Of a stretch of 64,000 bases of DNA, positions 35,629-45,074 are shown piece after piece. The position numbers and the translations under genes are program-made. Each line of letters begins with the position of its first letter. The stretch's first letter is position 1. Under the pieces are notes generated by a model. The model was given only the letters and a program-made list of their open reading frames with translations. It was not told where the DNA came from and did no database searches. The stretch is taken from NCBI RefSeq assembly GCF_009663145.1, contig NZ_VKHR01000016.1:23-64022 (forward strand). Reading direction: 5' to 3'. This stretch comes from Shewanella sp. TC10 (GTDB taxonomy: Bacteria; Pseudomonadota; Gammaproteobacteria; Enterobacterales; Shewanellaceae).

Positions 35629-37242
35629 TGAGTTGCTACTCTTTGCATGTTTTGTCGCAATGTCGAGTTCTTGTGCTGCTATTTCATCCAACATAGAATC
35701 GCCATTACTATTTTGCTCATCATATTCAGATTTTTTCTGACTTTCCCCGTCTTGGGAAACATGACTATCTGCAAGTTGTAACCCTTCCTCAGCGAGCATT
35801 TCACGCAGTTTAGGAATAGCCTGCTCGATTAAGTCTTTGGTTTGAGTCTGTGCTACTTGAAATTGTACTTGAGTTTGTTCGCCATTAACTTGAATTTTTA
35901 CCACCATATGCCCTAATTCTGCAGGATCAAGCCTAATCTCAGCGTGCTGTACTCCTTGTCCAACCATAGTGATAAGTTGCTGTTTCATAACGGGAGCAAA
36001 TTTTTGAATCATATCTTGCATTTGTACTGCAGATTCAGCGCCTTGACGTAATGAAAGTTGAAATTGAGGAACATCACTTTTGTGTTGAGGGGTAAAACTA
36101 CTTTGGTTTTGTAACGACTTAACATCTATCGATTCACTGTCTTTCGCTGCATCCTGAATCGAACTCGAATTGATAGAACTATTTGCTGCGCTATCTTTTG
36201 CTGCACTCAGTAAAGCGTTATTAAAAGCCACTTTTGAAGTCGGCTTATCTAAAGAGACATTAATTTCTGCTTTCGTCAGATTAACTGATGTCGTTTCTTT
36301 GTCTGTATTATTAATATCTAATTTCTTCGAATCTGAAATAACTTTAGTTTCTGCTGCTACTTTTTCTGCATTTGCCGCTTGTGCAGCAGAAACACTCGAG
36401 GCGTTTGCGACTTTGTCTGCGTCAGTTCCTCTTAATCCACTATCGGTGCCTTTAAGTTCAGCAGAATGTGATTCGGAGTTAAGGTTTTTATCTGCTGAAT
36501 GTAAGACCGTTTGACCATTCGAGTCAGTCTGACTCATTAAAGGTAAAATTAAACCATTATTGGCTAGTTGCTGCTGATTGAAATTGGTGATTAATTTATT
36601 AAGCTCTGCAGGATTTAACGCCGCGAGTTCAGCCTCAGTCATCGAAGAAAATTGGCTAAGTGCGCTAACTTGTTCAGTAGAGAGTGAATTTAAAAAGCTT
36701 GCTGTATTCAAATCTGCATCATTCAATAAATCATTGATTGGTAATTCATTGATAGGTAATTCAGTGTTTAAAAGTGCTTTATCAGTCGAGTGCTGCGTCT
36801 CATCAATTAATACCAACTCGCTATCAGCCTGTAAGAGACTTTCTTGAAAAACTTTATTCACAGGAGGGCTGTCTTCTGAACTTAAGTCTTCTGAACTTAA
36901 GTCTTCTGAAAGCAATGTTTGCGAAACATCTGTCTTTAACGGCAAGTCTTTGCCACTTTGCTCGGTACCTACGTTTTTTTCAAAGTTTTCAGCTAACCCG
37001 ATCTGAGCAAAAATAAGCTCCACATCAGCCTCTTCTGTTACTGACTCTCCGTTATTTTCGCTAATGACTTCAGCATTGGTATTTTTTTGAGTCTTATCTA
37101 ACTCTGATTGAGAAGCTTGATTAAACACTGACAAAAATGACTTATTATCAGTAGTTTGAACAGTATCTTCCATAGCACCAGCAACTTGTGCATTAGCTGT
37201 TTTACTACTACTTCCAAGTAAAATACTGCTCATTTGTTGCAT
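35608..37242 (-). CDS. fliK: Flagellar hook-length control protein FliK
   Basis: FliK (544 aa) measures the hook during export and triggers the FlhB switch. The long N-terminal region is Ser/Glu/Asn-rich and poorly ordered. The C-terminal Flg_hook domain is clear: EIRLDPAELGHMVVKIQVNGEQTQVQF, here residues about 445-475 in shortened form LDPAELGHMVVKI, then PKLREMLAEEGLQL. ATG 37242 was chosen since GGAG lies seven bases upstream; a GTG at 37254 is inside that ribosome site. The N-terminal half contains small tandem repeats. It is first in its operon, behind a sigma-54 promoter. Confidence 0.93.
   Translation of the reverse strand: MQQMSSILLGSSSKTANAQVAGAMEDTVQTTDNKSFLSVFNQASQSELDKTQKNTNAEVISENNGESVTEEADVELIFAQIGLAENFEKNVGTEQSGKDLPLKTDVSQTLLSEDLSSEDLSSEDSPPVNKVFQESLLQADSELVLIDETQHSTDKALLNTELPINELPINDLLNDADLNTASFLNSLSTEQVSALSQFSSMTEAELAALNPAELNKLITNFNQQQLANNGLILPLMSQTDSNGQTVLHSADKNLNSESHSAELKGTDSGLRGTDADKVANASSVSAAQAANAEKVAAETKVISDSKKLDINNTDKETTSVNLTKAEINVSLDKPTSKVAFNNALLSAAKDSAANSSINSSSIQDAAKDSESIDVKSLQNQSSFTPQHKSDVPQFQLSLRQGAESAVQMQDMIQKFAPVMKQQLITMVGQGVQHAEIRLDPAELGHMVVKIQVNGEQTQVQFQVAQTQTKDLIEQAIPKLREMLAEEGLQLADSHVSQDGESQKKSEYDEQNSNGDSMLDEIAAQELDIATKHAKSSNSAIDYYA
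36871..36910 (-). repeat. 15-bp tandem repeat inside fliK
   Basis: GTCTTCTGAACTTAA occurs at 36871-36885 and 36886-36900, with a partial third copy to 36910, coding for repeated SSEDL. A second short repeat of period 15 lies near 36725-36755 (INELPIN). Confidence 0.9.
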
Positions 37243-37346
37243 AACAAACTCCACTTATCATCATTCATATTGAATTATTGGGCACAAAATCAAAAACAGA
37301 ACAACAGTCACAAAGCTGACGCTTTGCCAGTTAACTATTTACATAA

Positions 37347-37361
37347 GCAATTAAAATGCCA
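37347..37361 (-). promoter_or_regulatory. Sigma-54 promoter for fliK
   Basis: TGGCAT-N5-TTGC on the - strand (37361 to 37347) has correct GG-N10-GC spacing and lies about 105 bases ahead of the fliK start. Confidence 0.8.
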
Positions 37362-37452
37362 GCTTATAAAAAAGTGATATTAAGAGGTCATTGAAAACTG
37401 TAATTAATATGATTAACAGTTATTGAGTTTAGAGTGTCGTTAGAAAGGTATA

Positions 37453-37899
37453 CTAGCGTGGTCTTTTCCTAATATATTGCTGCATAGCAAATTCATCAGA
37501 AGCTTGTTGTTCTCGCTTATTCTCAACTAACTGAGCCTTTAGGTTATTTTTTTCTAACAGCATTTCGACAGCCTTACGCTTCTGTTGCTTCTCTTGCCAG
37601 TGTACTTGGCGATATCCCGTTTGCTTTTCTGCTTCTTTTACCGCATTAACCTGTTGAATAAGGGCTTGATCAACCTGCTTAATAAACTCATGAAATGAGT
37701 GATATTCGCTAGCACTTAGGGTTTTGCCTTGGGTTTCGCCCATTTGTTTCATGTACTCAAGTCGGTAATTATTCAACGCATCGAGTTGCCCTTGACACTT
37801 TTGCTGCTCAAGTTGAGCTGACTTTAACTGCAAAGCAGCTTGCTCTTCAGCTTCTTTATTGATTTTTAAAACAGTAAGCAGTGGATCTGTGCGGCGCAT
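37453..37899 (-). CDS. fliJ: Flagellar export chaperone FliJ
   Basis: FliJ (148 aa) is a two-helix coiled coil that sits in the centre of the FliI ATPase ring and couples it to FlhA. The product is almost entirely charged helix with Gln/Lys/Glu heptads and ends RKRPR, normal for the family. Its ATG shares one base with the fliI stop codon, so translation is coupled. It is the last gene before the fliK promoter. Confidence 0.93.
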   Translation of the reverse strand: MRRTDPLLTVLKINKEAEEQAALQLKSAQLEQQKCQGQLDALNNYRLEYMKQMGETQGKTLSASEYHSFHEFIKQVDQALIQQVNAVKEAEKQTGYRQVHWQEKQQKRKAVEMLLEKNNLKAQLVENKREQQASDEFAMQQYIRKRPR

Positions 37900-39236
37900 T
37901 ATTTACATTGAGCAGCGATTTGCCCGACCATAGTTTGACTATCATTAAACGAAATAACATCCTTAAAGCCTTGTCTTAAAAATGCGTTCATGGCTGGCTG
38001 TAACCTAATGGCATTATCTATTCGTGGGTCGCTTCCTTGAGAATATGCACCAATAGAGATTAAATCGCGATTTTGCTGATAAGTAGAATACATTTGTTTC
38101 ACTAAACGCATCGACTCTAAATGCTCAGGCGCAATCACCATTGGGGCGACACGACTAATAGATTGTTCAATATCTATAGCCGGATAATGGCCAGAATCCG
38201 CTAGTGTTCGTGACAAAACAATATGACCATCTAAAATAGCCCTTGATGCATCAGCAATAGGATCTTGTTGATCATCGCCCTCCGTTAAAACTGTATAAAA
38301 GGCTGTGATAGAACCTTGACCAGGCCCACCATTACCCGCTCGTTCAACCAAGCGTGGCAGTTTTGCAAATACCGATGGCGGATAACCTTTTGTCGCTGGA
38401 GGCTCCCCGACAGCTAAAGCAACTTCACGTTGAGCTTGAGCATAACGAGTTAAGCTATCCATCAGCAGCAATACGTTGTAGCCTAAATCTCTGAAATATT
38501 CAGCAATACGAGTCGAGGTTTCACACGCCCTAAGACGCATAAGTGGCGAGGTGTCAGCGGGAGCGGCAACCACTACAGAGCGCGCTCGGCCTTCTTCTCC
38601 AAGGATTTCTTCAATAAACTCTTTAACTTCTCGTCCACGCTCACCGACTAAGCCGACAACAATAATGTCTGCCGTAGTTCCTCGAGTCATCATCCCTAAT
38701 AACACACTTTTACCCACACCAGAGCCAGCAAATAGTCCCATACGCTGACCTTTACCGACGGTAAGCATGGCGTTTATGGCTCTAACACCAACATCTAATG
38801 GCTCTGAAATGGCTCGTCTTGCTAACGGGTTTATTGGGGGAGCATGACGAGAGGCTTGTTGATCTGTATTTAATGGTCCTAAGCCATCTAACGGCAAGCC
38901 ACTTCCATCAAGTACCCTGCCGAGTAGACTTAAACCAACATTCAAACCAGATTGTTCACCTAAGGGCTTTACTCTTGCTCCCGGTAATACTCCTCGTAAC
39001 TCATCTACAGGCATTAGGTACAATAATTCATCGTCAAAACCTACTACTTCAGCTACAAGTTCTCCGGCCATGGTCTCAATAGAACATAAACTTCCAACAG
39101 GCGCTCTGCAGCCTGTTGCTTCAAGGGTTAAACCAACAACACGCACTAATTGCCCACTGGCAACAGGCCTGAGAGGGCTAACTTTCTGGCTTTGAATTTT
39201 GAGTTTATTCAGTAACTGATGTTGACGGTTTAACAT
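37899..39236 (-). CDS. fliI: Flagellum-specific ATPase FliI
   Basis: FliI (445 aa) is the hexameric ATPase of the export apparatus. The Walker [15 protein letters not shown], Walker [12 protein letters not shown] and the type III ATPase signature [18 protein letters not shown] (shortened) are all present. ATG 39236 was chosen because AAGGGG lies six bases upstream; the frame is open to an ATG at 39251. Either way it overlaps the end of fliH (by 32 bases from 39236). Confidence 0.95.
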   Translation of the reverse strand: MLNRQHQLLNKLKIQSQKVSPLRPVASGQLVRVVGLTLEATGCRAPVGSLCSIETMAGELVAEVVGFDDELLYLMPVDELRGVLPGARVKPLGEQSGLNVGLSLLGRVLDGSGLPLDGLGPLNTDQQASRHAPPINPLARRAISEPLDVGVRAINAMLTVGKGQRMGLFAGSGVGKSVLLGMMTRGTTADIIVVGLVGERGREVKEFIEEILGEEGRARSVVVAAPADTSPLMRLRACETSTRIAEYFRDLGYNVLLLMDSLTRYAQAQREVALAVGEPPATKGYPPSVFAKLPRLVERAGNGGPGQGSITAFYTVLTEGDDQQDPIADASRAILDGHIVLSRTLADSGHYPAIDIEQSISRVAPMVIAPEHLESMRLVKQMYSTYQQNRDLISIGAYSQGSDPRIDNAIRLQPAMNAFLRQGFKDVISFNDSQTMVGQIAAQCK

Positions 39237-40341
39237 TATCGTCCCCTTCATCAGTATCTAATTGAGTTATAGTTCCTAGCCCAGTGTTTTCCACTAAGTC
39301 ATTAGAGTCTAACAATTGCTGTTGATCAGAGGGTTGAACATTTTCTTGAGCTTGCTCTGAAACGTCATCTTTTATAGCCGTCTCATTTGACCCGTTGCCA
39401 TCTAGTATTTCTGAGTCATTCATACTCGTTTGATTGACGCTATCAAAAGTAGTTTCCGCTTGCTCCGTATCCTGAACACGGGGCTCAATGTCACTTTTCT
39501 TAGGTAACTGATCAACTATCTCAGTGGTATATTGTGGGTGTTCAGTTTTAATGGTTTGTACATTGGCTTGAATACCACTGGCTTGCTCTTGCAAATCATG
39601 CAACACCTGACGCATTCTTTCTTCAACTCGTAAATCAACACTTGAACGCATACTGTTGATAATACAGTCGCCCGGATTAAGTGAAGGATCAGCTTCTATA
39701 TCCCAGTGGTTTTTTTGTAATTGCGCGTCACTATAAAGTTGGGTGACTAAAGTGGCATCATCAGGATGTAACCTGAGTTTGACTTGCTGCTCTTTGATAG
39801 GTAATGAGTCAACGCCTTGACGTAGCACTGACAAGATATGTTCAGGGTGAGTTTTTAGCTCATGACCGACGATAGATTTAGCAAGATTAATCGCTAAAGT
39901 TAACACTTCGGCTTCGATTTCTGCATCAAGTAACATTAAAGGCTGTTCGAATTGCTTTACCAGCTGAGTTAATTGTTCAAGCACTTCATTGAGTTTGACT
40001 TGACCAACTTCATAGCCTTGTTGCTCACCTTGTGCAAAACCTTCAGCGTGTCCAAGCTCTAATCCTTCAAGCTTACCTTGTTCAAGACCTTGGCTATGAC
40101 CTTCAATTTTACCTTGCTCAAATCCCTCTTGCTCAGCCTCAACACGGATCTGCTCAATTTCAGCCATAGTTGGTGGCAATAATGGTTTATCTTCACTTGG
40201 TGCTGAAGGATTTTGATTACCTTGAAAACCAAAAAGATTAGATGGCGCATCAGTTTGGTCTTCGGTCACATCAGGTAGCTGCCAATGACTGAAATCTACG
40301 TCATCATTTTCAATTGATTTGTTGGTTTTAGATTCCGTCAT
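39205..40341 (-). CDS. fliH: Flagellar export ATPase regulator FliH, long form
   Basis: FliH (378 aa) binds FliI and the C-ring protein FliN, forming the outer stalk of the export ATPase. Usual length is 230-270. Residues 73-113 form an unbroken run in which every fourth residue is Gly (eleven glycines), the GxxxG segment known for FliH. The coiled coil and conserved V-type stalk domain ([37 protein letters not shown]) follow to about 255. A Glu/Asp/Gln/Ser-rich tail of about 120 residues, with no recognised domain, follows. Confidence 0.92.
   Translation of the reverse strand: MTESKTNKSIENDDVDFSHWQLPDVTEDQTDAPSNLFGFQGNQNPSAPSEDKPLLPPTMAEIEQIRVEAEQEGFEQGKIEGHSQGLEQGKLEGLELGHAEGFAQGEQQGYEVGQVKLNEVLEQLTQLVKQFEQPLMLLDAEIEAEVLTLAINLAKSIVGHELKTHPEHILSVLRQGVDSLPIKEQQVKLRLHPDDATLVTQLYSDAQLQKNHWDIEADPSLNPGDCIINSMRSSVDLRVEERMRQVLHDLQEQASGIQANVQTIKTEHPQYTTEIVDQLPKKSDIEPRVQDTEQAETTFDSVNQTSMNDSEILDGNGSNETAIKDDVSEQAQENVQPSDQQQLLDSNDLVENTGLGTITQLDTDEGDDNVKPSTSVTE
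40003..40125 (-). repeat. Unbroken GxxxG run in FliH
   Basis: Residues 73, 77, 81, 85, 89, 93, 97, 101, 105, 109 and 113 of FliH are all glycine, ten consecutive GxxxG steps. The intervening residues are mainly Glu, Gln, Leu and Phe. Confidence 0.95.
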
Positions 40342-40413
40342 CTGTCTACCTAATTTCTACTAAGATTAATTTACTCACAAAACAGCTTTTAGGTAAATTC
40401 GTTAGTGACAAAG

Positions 40414-41460
40414 TTACAAGAACTCTTCACCGCCACCACCACCTAGCATAATTTCACCACTATCACTTAAGCGACGTGCAATAGCGAGGATTTCTTTTTG
40501 GGCAACTTCAACTTCACTAATACGTATTGGCCCCATGGCTTCAAGATCATCGCGAAGTAACTCACCAGCTCGTTTAGACATATTACCGATGATTTTATCT
40601 GACAATTGGTCATCAGCACCTTTTAGTGCTTTCATCAGTACATCTTGCTGTACTTCTCGAAGTAGTACTTGTACACCACGGTCATCAACATCAATTAAGT
40701 TTTCAAATACAAACATAAGATCTTGAATTTGCTGCGCCATTTCCTCATCAGACTCACGCATCGTCTCCATAATCTGGCTTTCAACGCCTGTATCTAAGAA
40801 GTTCATAATATTAGCAGCAGCTTTAAGTCCGCCCATTTTGGCAGCTTGTGCACCGCCTTGGCCAGCAAACTGTTTCTCCATAATATCATTCAATTCTTGT
40901 AATGCTGCTGGTTGAACTTCTTCTAAATTGGCGATACGCATCATTAAATCAAGTCGAGTATTTTCAGGGAACTGACTGAAAATTTCAGCAGCTTGATCAG
41001 GCTCTAAATAGGATAGAACAATGGTCTGAATTTGCGGATGTTCGTTTTGAATAATAGTTGCAACTTGGCGTGCGTCCATCCACTTCAACGAGTCTAGACC
41101 TTTAGCACCACTACCCATGATAATTTGTTCGATTAAATTACCGGCTTTATCTTCACCCAGCGCGGCGGTTAATGCTTTTCTGACGAACTCTTCACTGTTA
41201 AAACCAATTGATGAGAACTTTTGGATTTCTTCAAGAAAAAGCTTATGAACTCCAATGACTTTTTCTTGACCAAAATCTTCCATGGCGGCCATGGACATAC
41301 CCACTTTTTGAACCTGTTTAGGTTCTAAATGTTTTAGTATTGAAGCCGCATCAGCTTCGCTAAGGCTCAAGAGTAAAATAGCGGTTTTTTCAGTTCCCGT
41401 TAAATCATCTGGGTTGAACCCTTTGGTAGCCTCTGCTACCGAAACTTCATCATTTGCCAT
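40414..41460 (-). CDS. fliG: Flagellar motor switch protein FliG
   Basis: FliG (348 aa) joins the MS ring to the C-ring and interacts with the stator. The N-terminal FliF-binding domain, the middle domain with the EHPQ motif (NEHPQIQTIVLSYLEPDQAAEI) and the C-terminal torque domain with the charged helix LLREVQQDVLMKALKGADDQL are all in order. The reading frame overlaps the end of fliF by 11 bases. The C-terminus is Gly-rich then EEFL. Confidence 0.96.
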   Translation of the reverse strand: MANDEVSVAEATKGFNPDDLTGTEKTAILLLSLSEADAASILKHLEPKQVQKVGMSMAAMEDFGQEKVIGVHKLFLEEIQKFSSIGFNSEEFVRKALTAALGEDKAGNLIEQIIMGSGAKGLDSLKWMDARQVATIIQNEHPQIQTIVLSYLEPDQAAEIFSQFPENTRLDLMMRIANLEEVQPAALQELNDIMEKQFAGQGGAQAAKMGGLKAAANIMNFLDTGVESQIMETMRESDEEMAQQIQDLMFVFENLIDVDDRGVQVLLREVQQDVLMKALKGADDQLSDKIIGNMSKRAGELLRDDLEAMGPIRISEVEVAQKEILAIARRLSDSGEIMLGGGGGEEFL

Positions 41461-43144
41461 CGTCTTGTAACCAACTCTTAATTACTTGGGTAGAAAGTTC
41501 AGGTTCATTTGCCACTAAAGCCCGAATTGATTTAATCATATCATCATCTTTATGCAGATTTGGGATCTGAATGGAACCATCATCAGCATAACTGTAATCT
41601 GCCTCCTGCGTATTCAACATACCCAGAGTATCAGCAGCGTACTGGTCTTCAATCTCAGCTAATTCATGGCCTAAACGAGCCTCTTCTGGCATTTCAATTT
41701 CATTGGTTTTCAGCAGTTTATTCAACATTGGTCTGATAACAAATAGAATTAACACTAAGACTAATAATGCACCTAAAATGAGTCTTACTGCACGCCAAAA
41801 CCAAGGTTGCTCCCATAGCTCAGGCTCAGGTAATGCTTCGATTAATTGATCCATAAATGGCACAGTTACCACTTCTAAAGTATCACCACGCTGACTTGTG
41901 AACCCCATAGCACCTTCAAGTAATCGACGAATATTCGTCAGCTCTTGCTCGGTTCTTGGCACTCTTGTGACCACACCATTTTCATCAACCGCGCCAGGTT
42001 TGTAATCAATCGCCACAGAAACACTGACTCGTCTTACTTGACCCACTTGCTGACGGGTGTGACTGATTGTGGTGTCTAACTCAAAGTTACGTGTTGCTTC
42101 ACGGTGACTGTCACCATTTACTGAAGTTGTTTCTGCTTCACCAGCTGCTTGGGGGATATCTGATTCCATTGGTGGCTGATTCGACAACGCCCCAGGGATC
42201 CCGCCCATGGATTGACCTGATGAATTACGCTCAATAGTCATTTCACTACGAATAGCCGGTAAATCAGGTGAAAATCGTTTTGCAGTTTGTTCAACCGCGG
42301 TGAAATCCATATTCACATCGACCTGAGAGGTAAAGTTTTCAGGTCCTAAAATAGGCATTAGAATTGATTCGACTTTGTTACGATATTCAGCTTCTTTTTG
42401 CTGAACTAACTCTTGTTCACGACGTGCTCTAGATGATGCTGCATCTTGGCTACCTGAGTTAAGTAAACGTCCATTTGAATCTGTTACGGTAACACGTGTA
42501 GGGTCTAAACCTTGTACTGCTGAAGCCACAATATCGACGATTGAATCGATTTCTTCTTGCCCTAAACTGCCACGACGAACGCTAACAACAACTGTTGCAC
42601 TCGGTTTTGATTTATTACGTGCGAACACATTTTCTTTTGGCAGGGCTAAAATCACTTTTGCACGGGTTACGCTTTTTAACTCTTCAATTACTCTGGCTAA
42701 GTTAATTTCTTGGCTTTGCTTTAATCGTGCTTGCTCCATACGTTGGCTCACACCAAAACCACTATCTTTGCTTAGATAATCTGTTGGCTGACTTGAGGCT
42801 TCAACGCCTGCACGACCTAATAATAATTTTACATTTTGATATTTGTCTTCTGGAATGCTGACGACATCGCCAGAAATCTTATAAGCGATTTTATTTTTAT
42901 CCAAAACGTCCAACACTTGGATCATTTCGTTTGTTTCCATTTGACCTAACGGTCTGTACTCAGGCTCTTGTGCCCACATCATCATAAATACAGCCAATAC
43001 TAAACAAACGGCTAATGCCAGAATCATAGTAATTTGACGCATAAAATCAGCACTACCAAAAGAACTCATCAAACCAGGTTTATTTTCCTGCTGAATCCCT
43101 GTGCTACTAGCGGTATCTGAATCTAATACGAGATCTGTACTCAC
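41450..43144 (-). CDS. fliF: Flagellar MS-ring protein FliF
   Basis: FliF (564 aa) forms the MS ring in the inner membrane. It has two membrane segments (about 37-57 and 448-468), a large periplasmic ring-building part with YscJ/FliF-type domains (MNEMIQVLDVLDKNKI-type segment early on, and QEINLARVIEELKSVTRAKV), and a cytoplasmic C-terminus that binds FliG. The start is a GTG. It lies 34 bases after fliE. Confidence 0.95.
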   Translation of the reverse strand: MSTDLVLDSDTASSTGIQQENKPGLMSSFGSADFMRQITMILALAVCLVLAVFMMMWAQEPEYRPLGQMETNEMIQVLDVLDKNKIAYKISGDVVSIPEDKYQNVKLLLGRAGVEASSQPTDYLSKDSGFGVSQRMEQARLKQSQEINLARVIEELKSVTRAKVILALPKENVFARNKSKPSATVVVSVRRGSLGQEEIDSIVDIVASAVQGLDPTRVTVTDSNGRLLNSGSQDAASSRARREQELVQQKEAEYRNKVESILMPILGPENFTSQVDVNMDFTAVEQTAKRFSPDLPAIRSEMTIERNSSGQSMGGIPGALSNQPPMESDIPQAAGEAETTSVNGDSHREATRNFELDTTISHTRQQVGQVRRVSVSVAIDYKPGAVDENGVVTRVPRTEQELTNIRRLLEGAMGFTSQRGDTLEVVTVPFMDQLIEALPEPELWEQPWFWRAVRLILGALLVLVLILFVIRPMLNKLLKTNEIEMPEEARLGHELAEIEDQYAADTLGMLNTQEADYSYADDGSIQIPNLHKDDDMIKSIRALVANEPELSTQVIKSWLQDDGK

Positions 43145-43178
43145 AATAATTACCTACTTTCTAATCTGATAAAGAGGC

Positions 43179-43520
43179 CTAAACAGGCATGCTCATAATT
43201 TCTTTATAAGCTTCTACAAGCTTATTTCTTACCTGTACTGTGGCTTCAAAAGCCACACCAGATTTTTCACGAGCGATGACGGTATCTGATAAAGTTACTG
43301 TCGAATCCCCCATCTCTAAGCGAGTGGCTAGGTTAGCCGAGTTTTTCTGTAACTCAGTCACACCACCAACGGCTTGAGAAAGTAACTCTCCAAAATCTGC
43401 CCCAGAAGTGTTTCCCACTTTTTGGACCATATCTGGCTGAATAGGTGAACGTAGATTAGGCGAAATTTCACCACGAAGTGATTGCATTTCTTGTAAAAAA
43501 GGATTTGAACTAATCTGCAT
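43179..43520 (-). CDS. fliE: Flagellar hook-basal body protein FliE
   Basis: FliE (113 aa) joins the MS ring to the rod. The family end motif AFEATVQVRNKLVEAYKEIMSMPV and the DFGELLSQAV segment are present, and length is typical. GGAGATTACA just upstream gives a strong ribosome site. It is the first gene of the fliEFGHIJ operon with its own sigma-54 promoter. Confidence 0.95.
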   Translation of the reverse strand: MQISSNPFLQEMQSLRGEISPNLRSPIQPDMVQKVGNTSGADFGELLSQAVGGVTELQKNSANLATRLEMGDSTVTLSDTVIAREKSGVAFEATVQVRNKLVEAYKEIMSMPV

Positions 43521-43576
43521 TGTAATCTCCTATTCGTCGGATAATTGACGACTAAAAACCAGTTACAATAGATTTA

Positions 43577-43591
43577 GCAAGTTGAATGCCA
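43577..43591 (-). promoter_or_regulatory. Sigma-54 promoter for fliE
   Basis: TGGCAT-N5-TTGC on the - strand (43591 to 43577) with GG-N10-GC spacing lies about 60 bases ahead of the fliE start. Confidence 0.83.
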
Positions 43592-43661
43592 ACAATATAG
43601 GTATATTGAAAGATTAAGCAGATTTATCACTAAAGGTTGGCTGTTTGACTAACAAATAGGC

Positions 43662-43695
43662 AGCAGGCCTAATTATTCAATAAATTAGGCCTGCT
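43662..43695 (-). terminator. Strong hairpin between flrC and fliE
   Basis: AGCAGGCCTAATT (43662-43674) pairs perfectly with 43683-43695 across an 8-base loop. It lies 30 bases after the flrC stop. No T-run follows on the - strand, so termination efficiency is uncertain. Confidence 0.65.
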
Positions 43696-43724
43696 TGAGA
43701 CGTGATGTATAAAGTAATCAGGCG

Positions 43725-45074
43725 CTATGCAGGAACTTGAATTCCCATGTCACGCATTTTTGCCATTTTATAACGTAAAGTTCTGGCACTGATCCCTAGT
43801 TTTTCAGCCACATCTTTGCGACTGCCATTACATTGATTTAACGTTTCTAAAATAATGACATGCTCTTGGGCTTTTAACTCTCCACCAAGGCCATCGTTCT
43901 CTACGGCTGGCTTAGCTTGTAAAGGTTCAGATTGCTGTAACTCAACTTCATTAGTGTCGAGAATAATATCGCTTGTAGAGATCTCATCACCGGTATGAAG
44001 AATAAGTGCTCGTTGAATCACATTATCGAGCTCACGGACATTTCCCGGCCAACGATAAGTAAGTAGTCTTCGACAGGCTACTTCATCTAAGCTTGGTACA
44101 GGTGAGATATTGGCTTTTTTAGCATGTTTAACCAGTATATGACGAGCAAGCGGCAATATGTCTGCAGGACGTTGGTTTAATGCTGGCCAAGTTAAAGGAA
44201 ATACATTAATTCGATAATATAAATCCTCTCTGAAACCTCCTGAGGCAACCATTTCTTTTAAATCTCGGTTTGATGTCGCAAGTACTCTGACATCCAATGA
44301 AATAGTTTTTCGACCACCCAGGCGTTCTACTTCTCGTTCTTGTAAAACACGTAGTAATTTAGCTTGTAATCCCAATTCCATTTCTGAAATTTCATCTAAT
44401 AAAATTGTGCCGCCTTGTGCCTGTTCAAATTTGCCAGGACAAGCTTGATAAGCACCAGTAAAAGCGCCTTTTTCATAGCCAAATAAGGTCGCCTCTAACA
44501 TGTTTTCAGGAATAGCGGCGCAATTTATCGCAATGAAAGGCTGTTCTGTACGGGTACTATTTTGATGAATATATCGCGCTAGCACTTCTTTACCTGAACC
44601 ACTTGGCCCCATAATCATTACTGATGCATCAGAGCTTGCCACACGCTGCGCAATTGATAACAAAGCCAAACTTTTATCATCTGCAACCACGGGTTGGTCA
44701 AGGTTTTGCTTTAACGGTAAATAACGTGATACTTGATTCAATAATACTTCTGGAGCAAATGGTTTAGCCAGATAATCGACAGCGCCAAGCTTTATTGCGC
44801 TCACAGCACTATCGATTGTGGCATATGCTGTCATTAACAAAACAGGTACTTTATTGTTTTGTTGCTGTAAATAATTCAGTAATCCAATACCACCAATGCC
44901 TTCCATCTGTACATCACTGATAACGAGATCAAACTCATTGGACTTTAAAGCAATGATCGCTTCTTCTGCAGATGCGACATCGACACATTCATAACTTGCC
45001 AAAAGTAAGGTATCAAGTAAGGCTTCTCGTAAAGATTCATCATCTTCTACAAGTAATAGTTTTGCTTCACCCAT
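43725..45074 (-). CDS. flrC: Flagellar sigma-54 response regulator FlrC
   Basis: FlrC (449 aa) is the NtrC-type activator of class III flagellar genes, phosphorylated by FlrB. The receiver (1-120) has D54 in VISDVQME and K104. The AAA+ domain has Walker A GPSGSGKE at 156-163, the sigma-54 contact loop GAFTGA at 203-208 and LLDEIS Walker B. A Fis-type helix-turn-helix (SRKDVAEKLGISARTLRYK) ends the protein. ATG 45074 is preferred because GGAGG lies upstream; its first 8 bases overlap the flrB stop, so the two are translationally coupled. Confidence 0.94.
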   Translation of the reverse strand: MGEAKLLLVEDDESLREALLDTLLLASYECVDVASAEEAIIALKSNEFDLVISDVQMEGIGGIGLLNYLQQQNNKVPVLLMTAYATIDSAVSAIKLGAVDYLAKPFAPEVLLNQVSRYLPLKQNLDQPVVADDKSLALLSIAQRVASSDASVMIMGPSGSGKEVLARYIHQNSTRTEQPFIAINCAAIPENMLEATLFGYEKGAFTGAYQACPGKFEQAQGGTILLDEISEMELGLQAKLLRVLQEREVERLGGRKTISLDVRVLATSNRDLKEMVASGGFREDLYYRINVFPLTWPALNQRPADILPLARHILVKHAKKANISPVPSLDEVACRRLLTYRWPGNVRELDNVIQRALILHTGDEISTSDIILDTNEVELQQSEPLQAKPAVENDGLGGELKAQEHVIILETLNQCNGSRKDVAEKLGISARTLRYKMAKMRDMGIQVPA

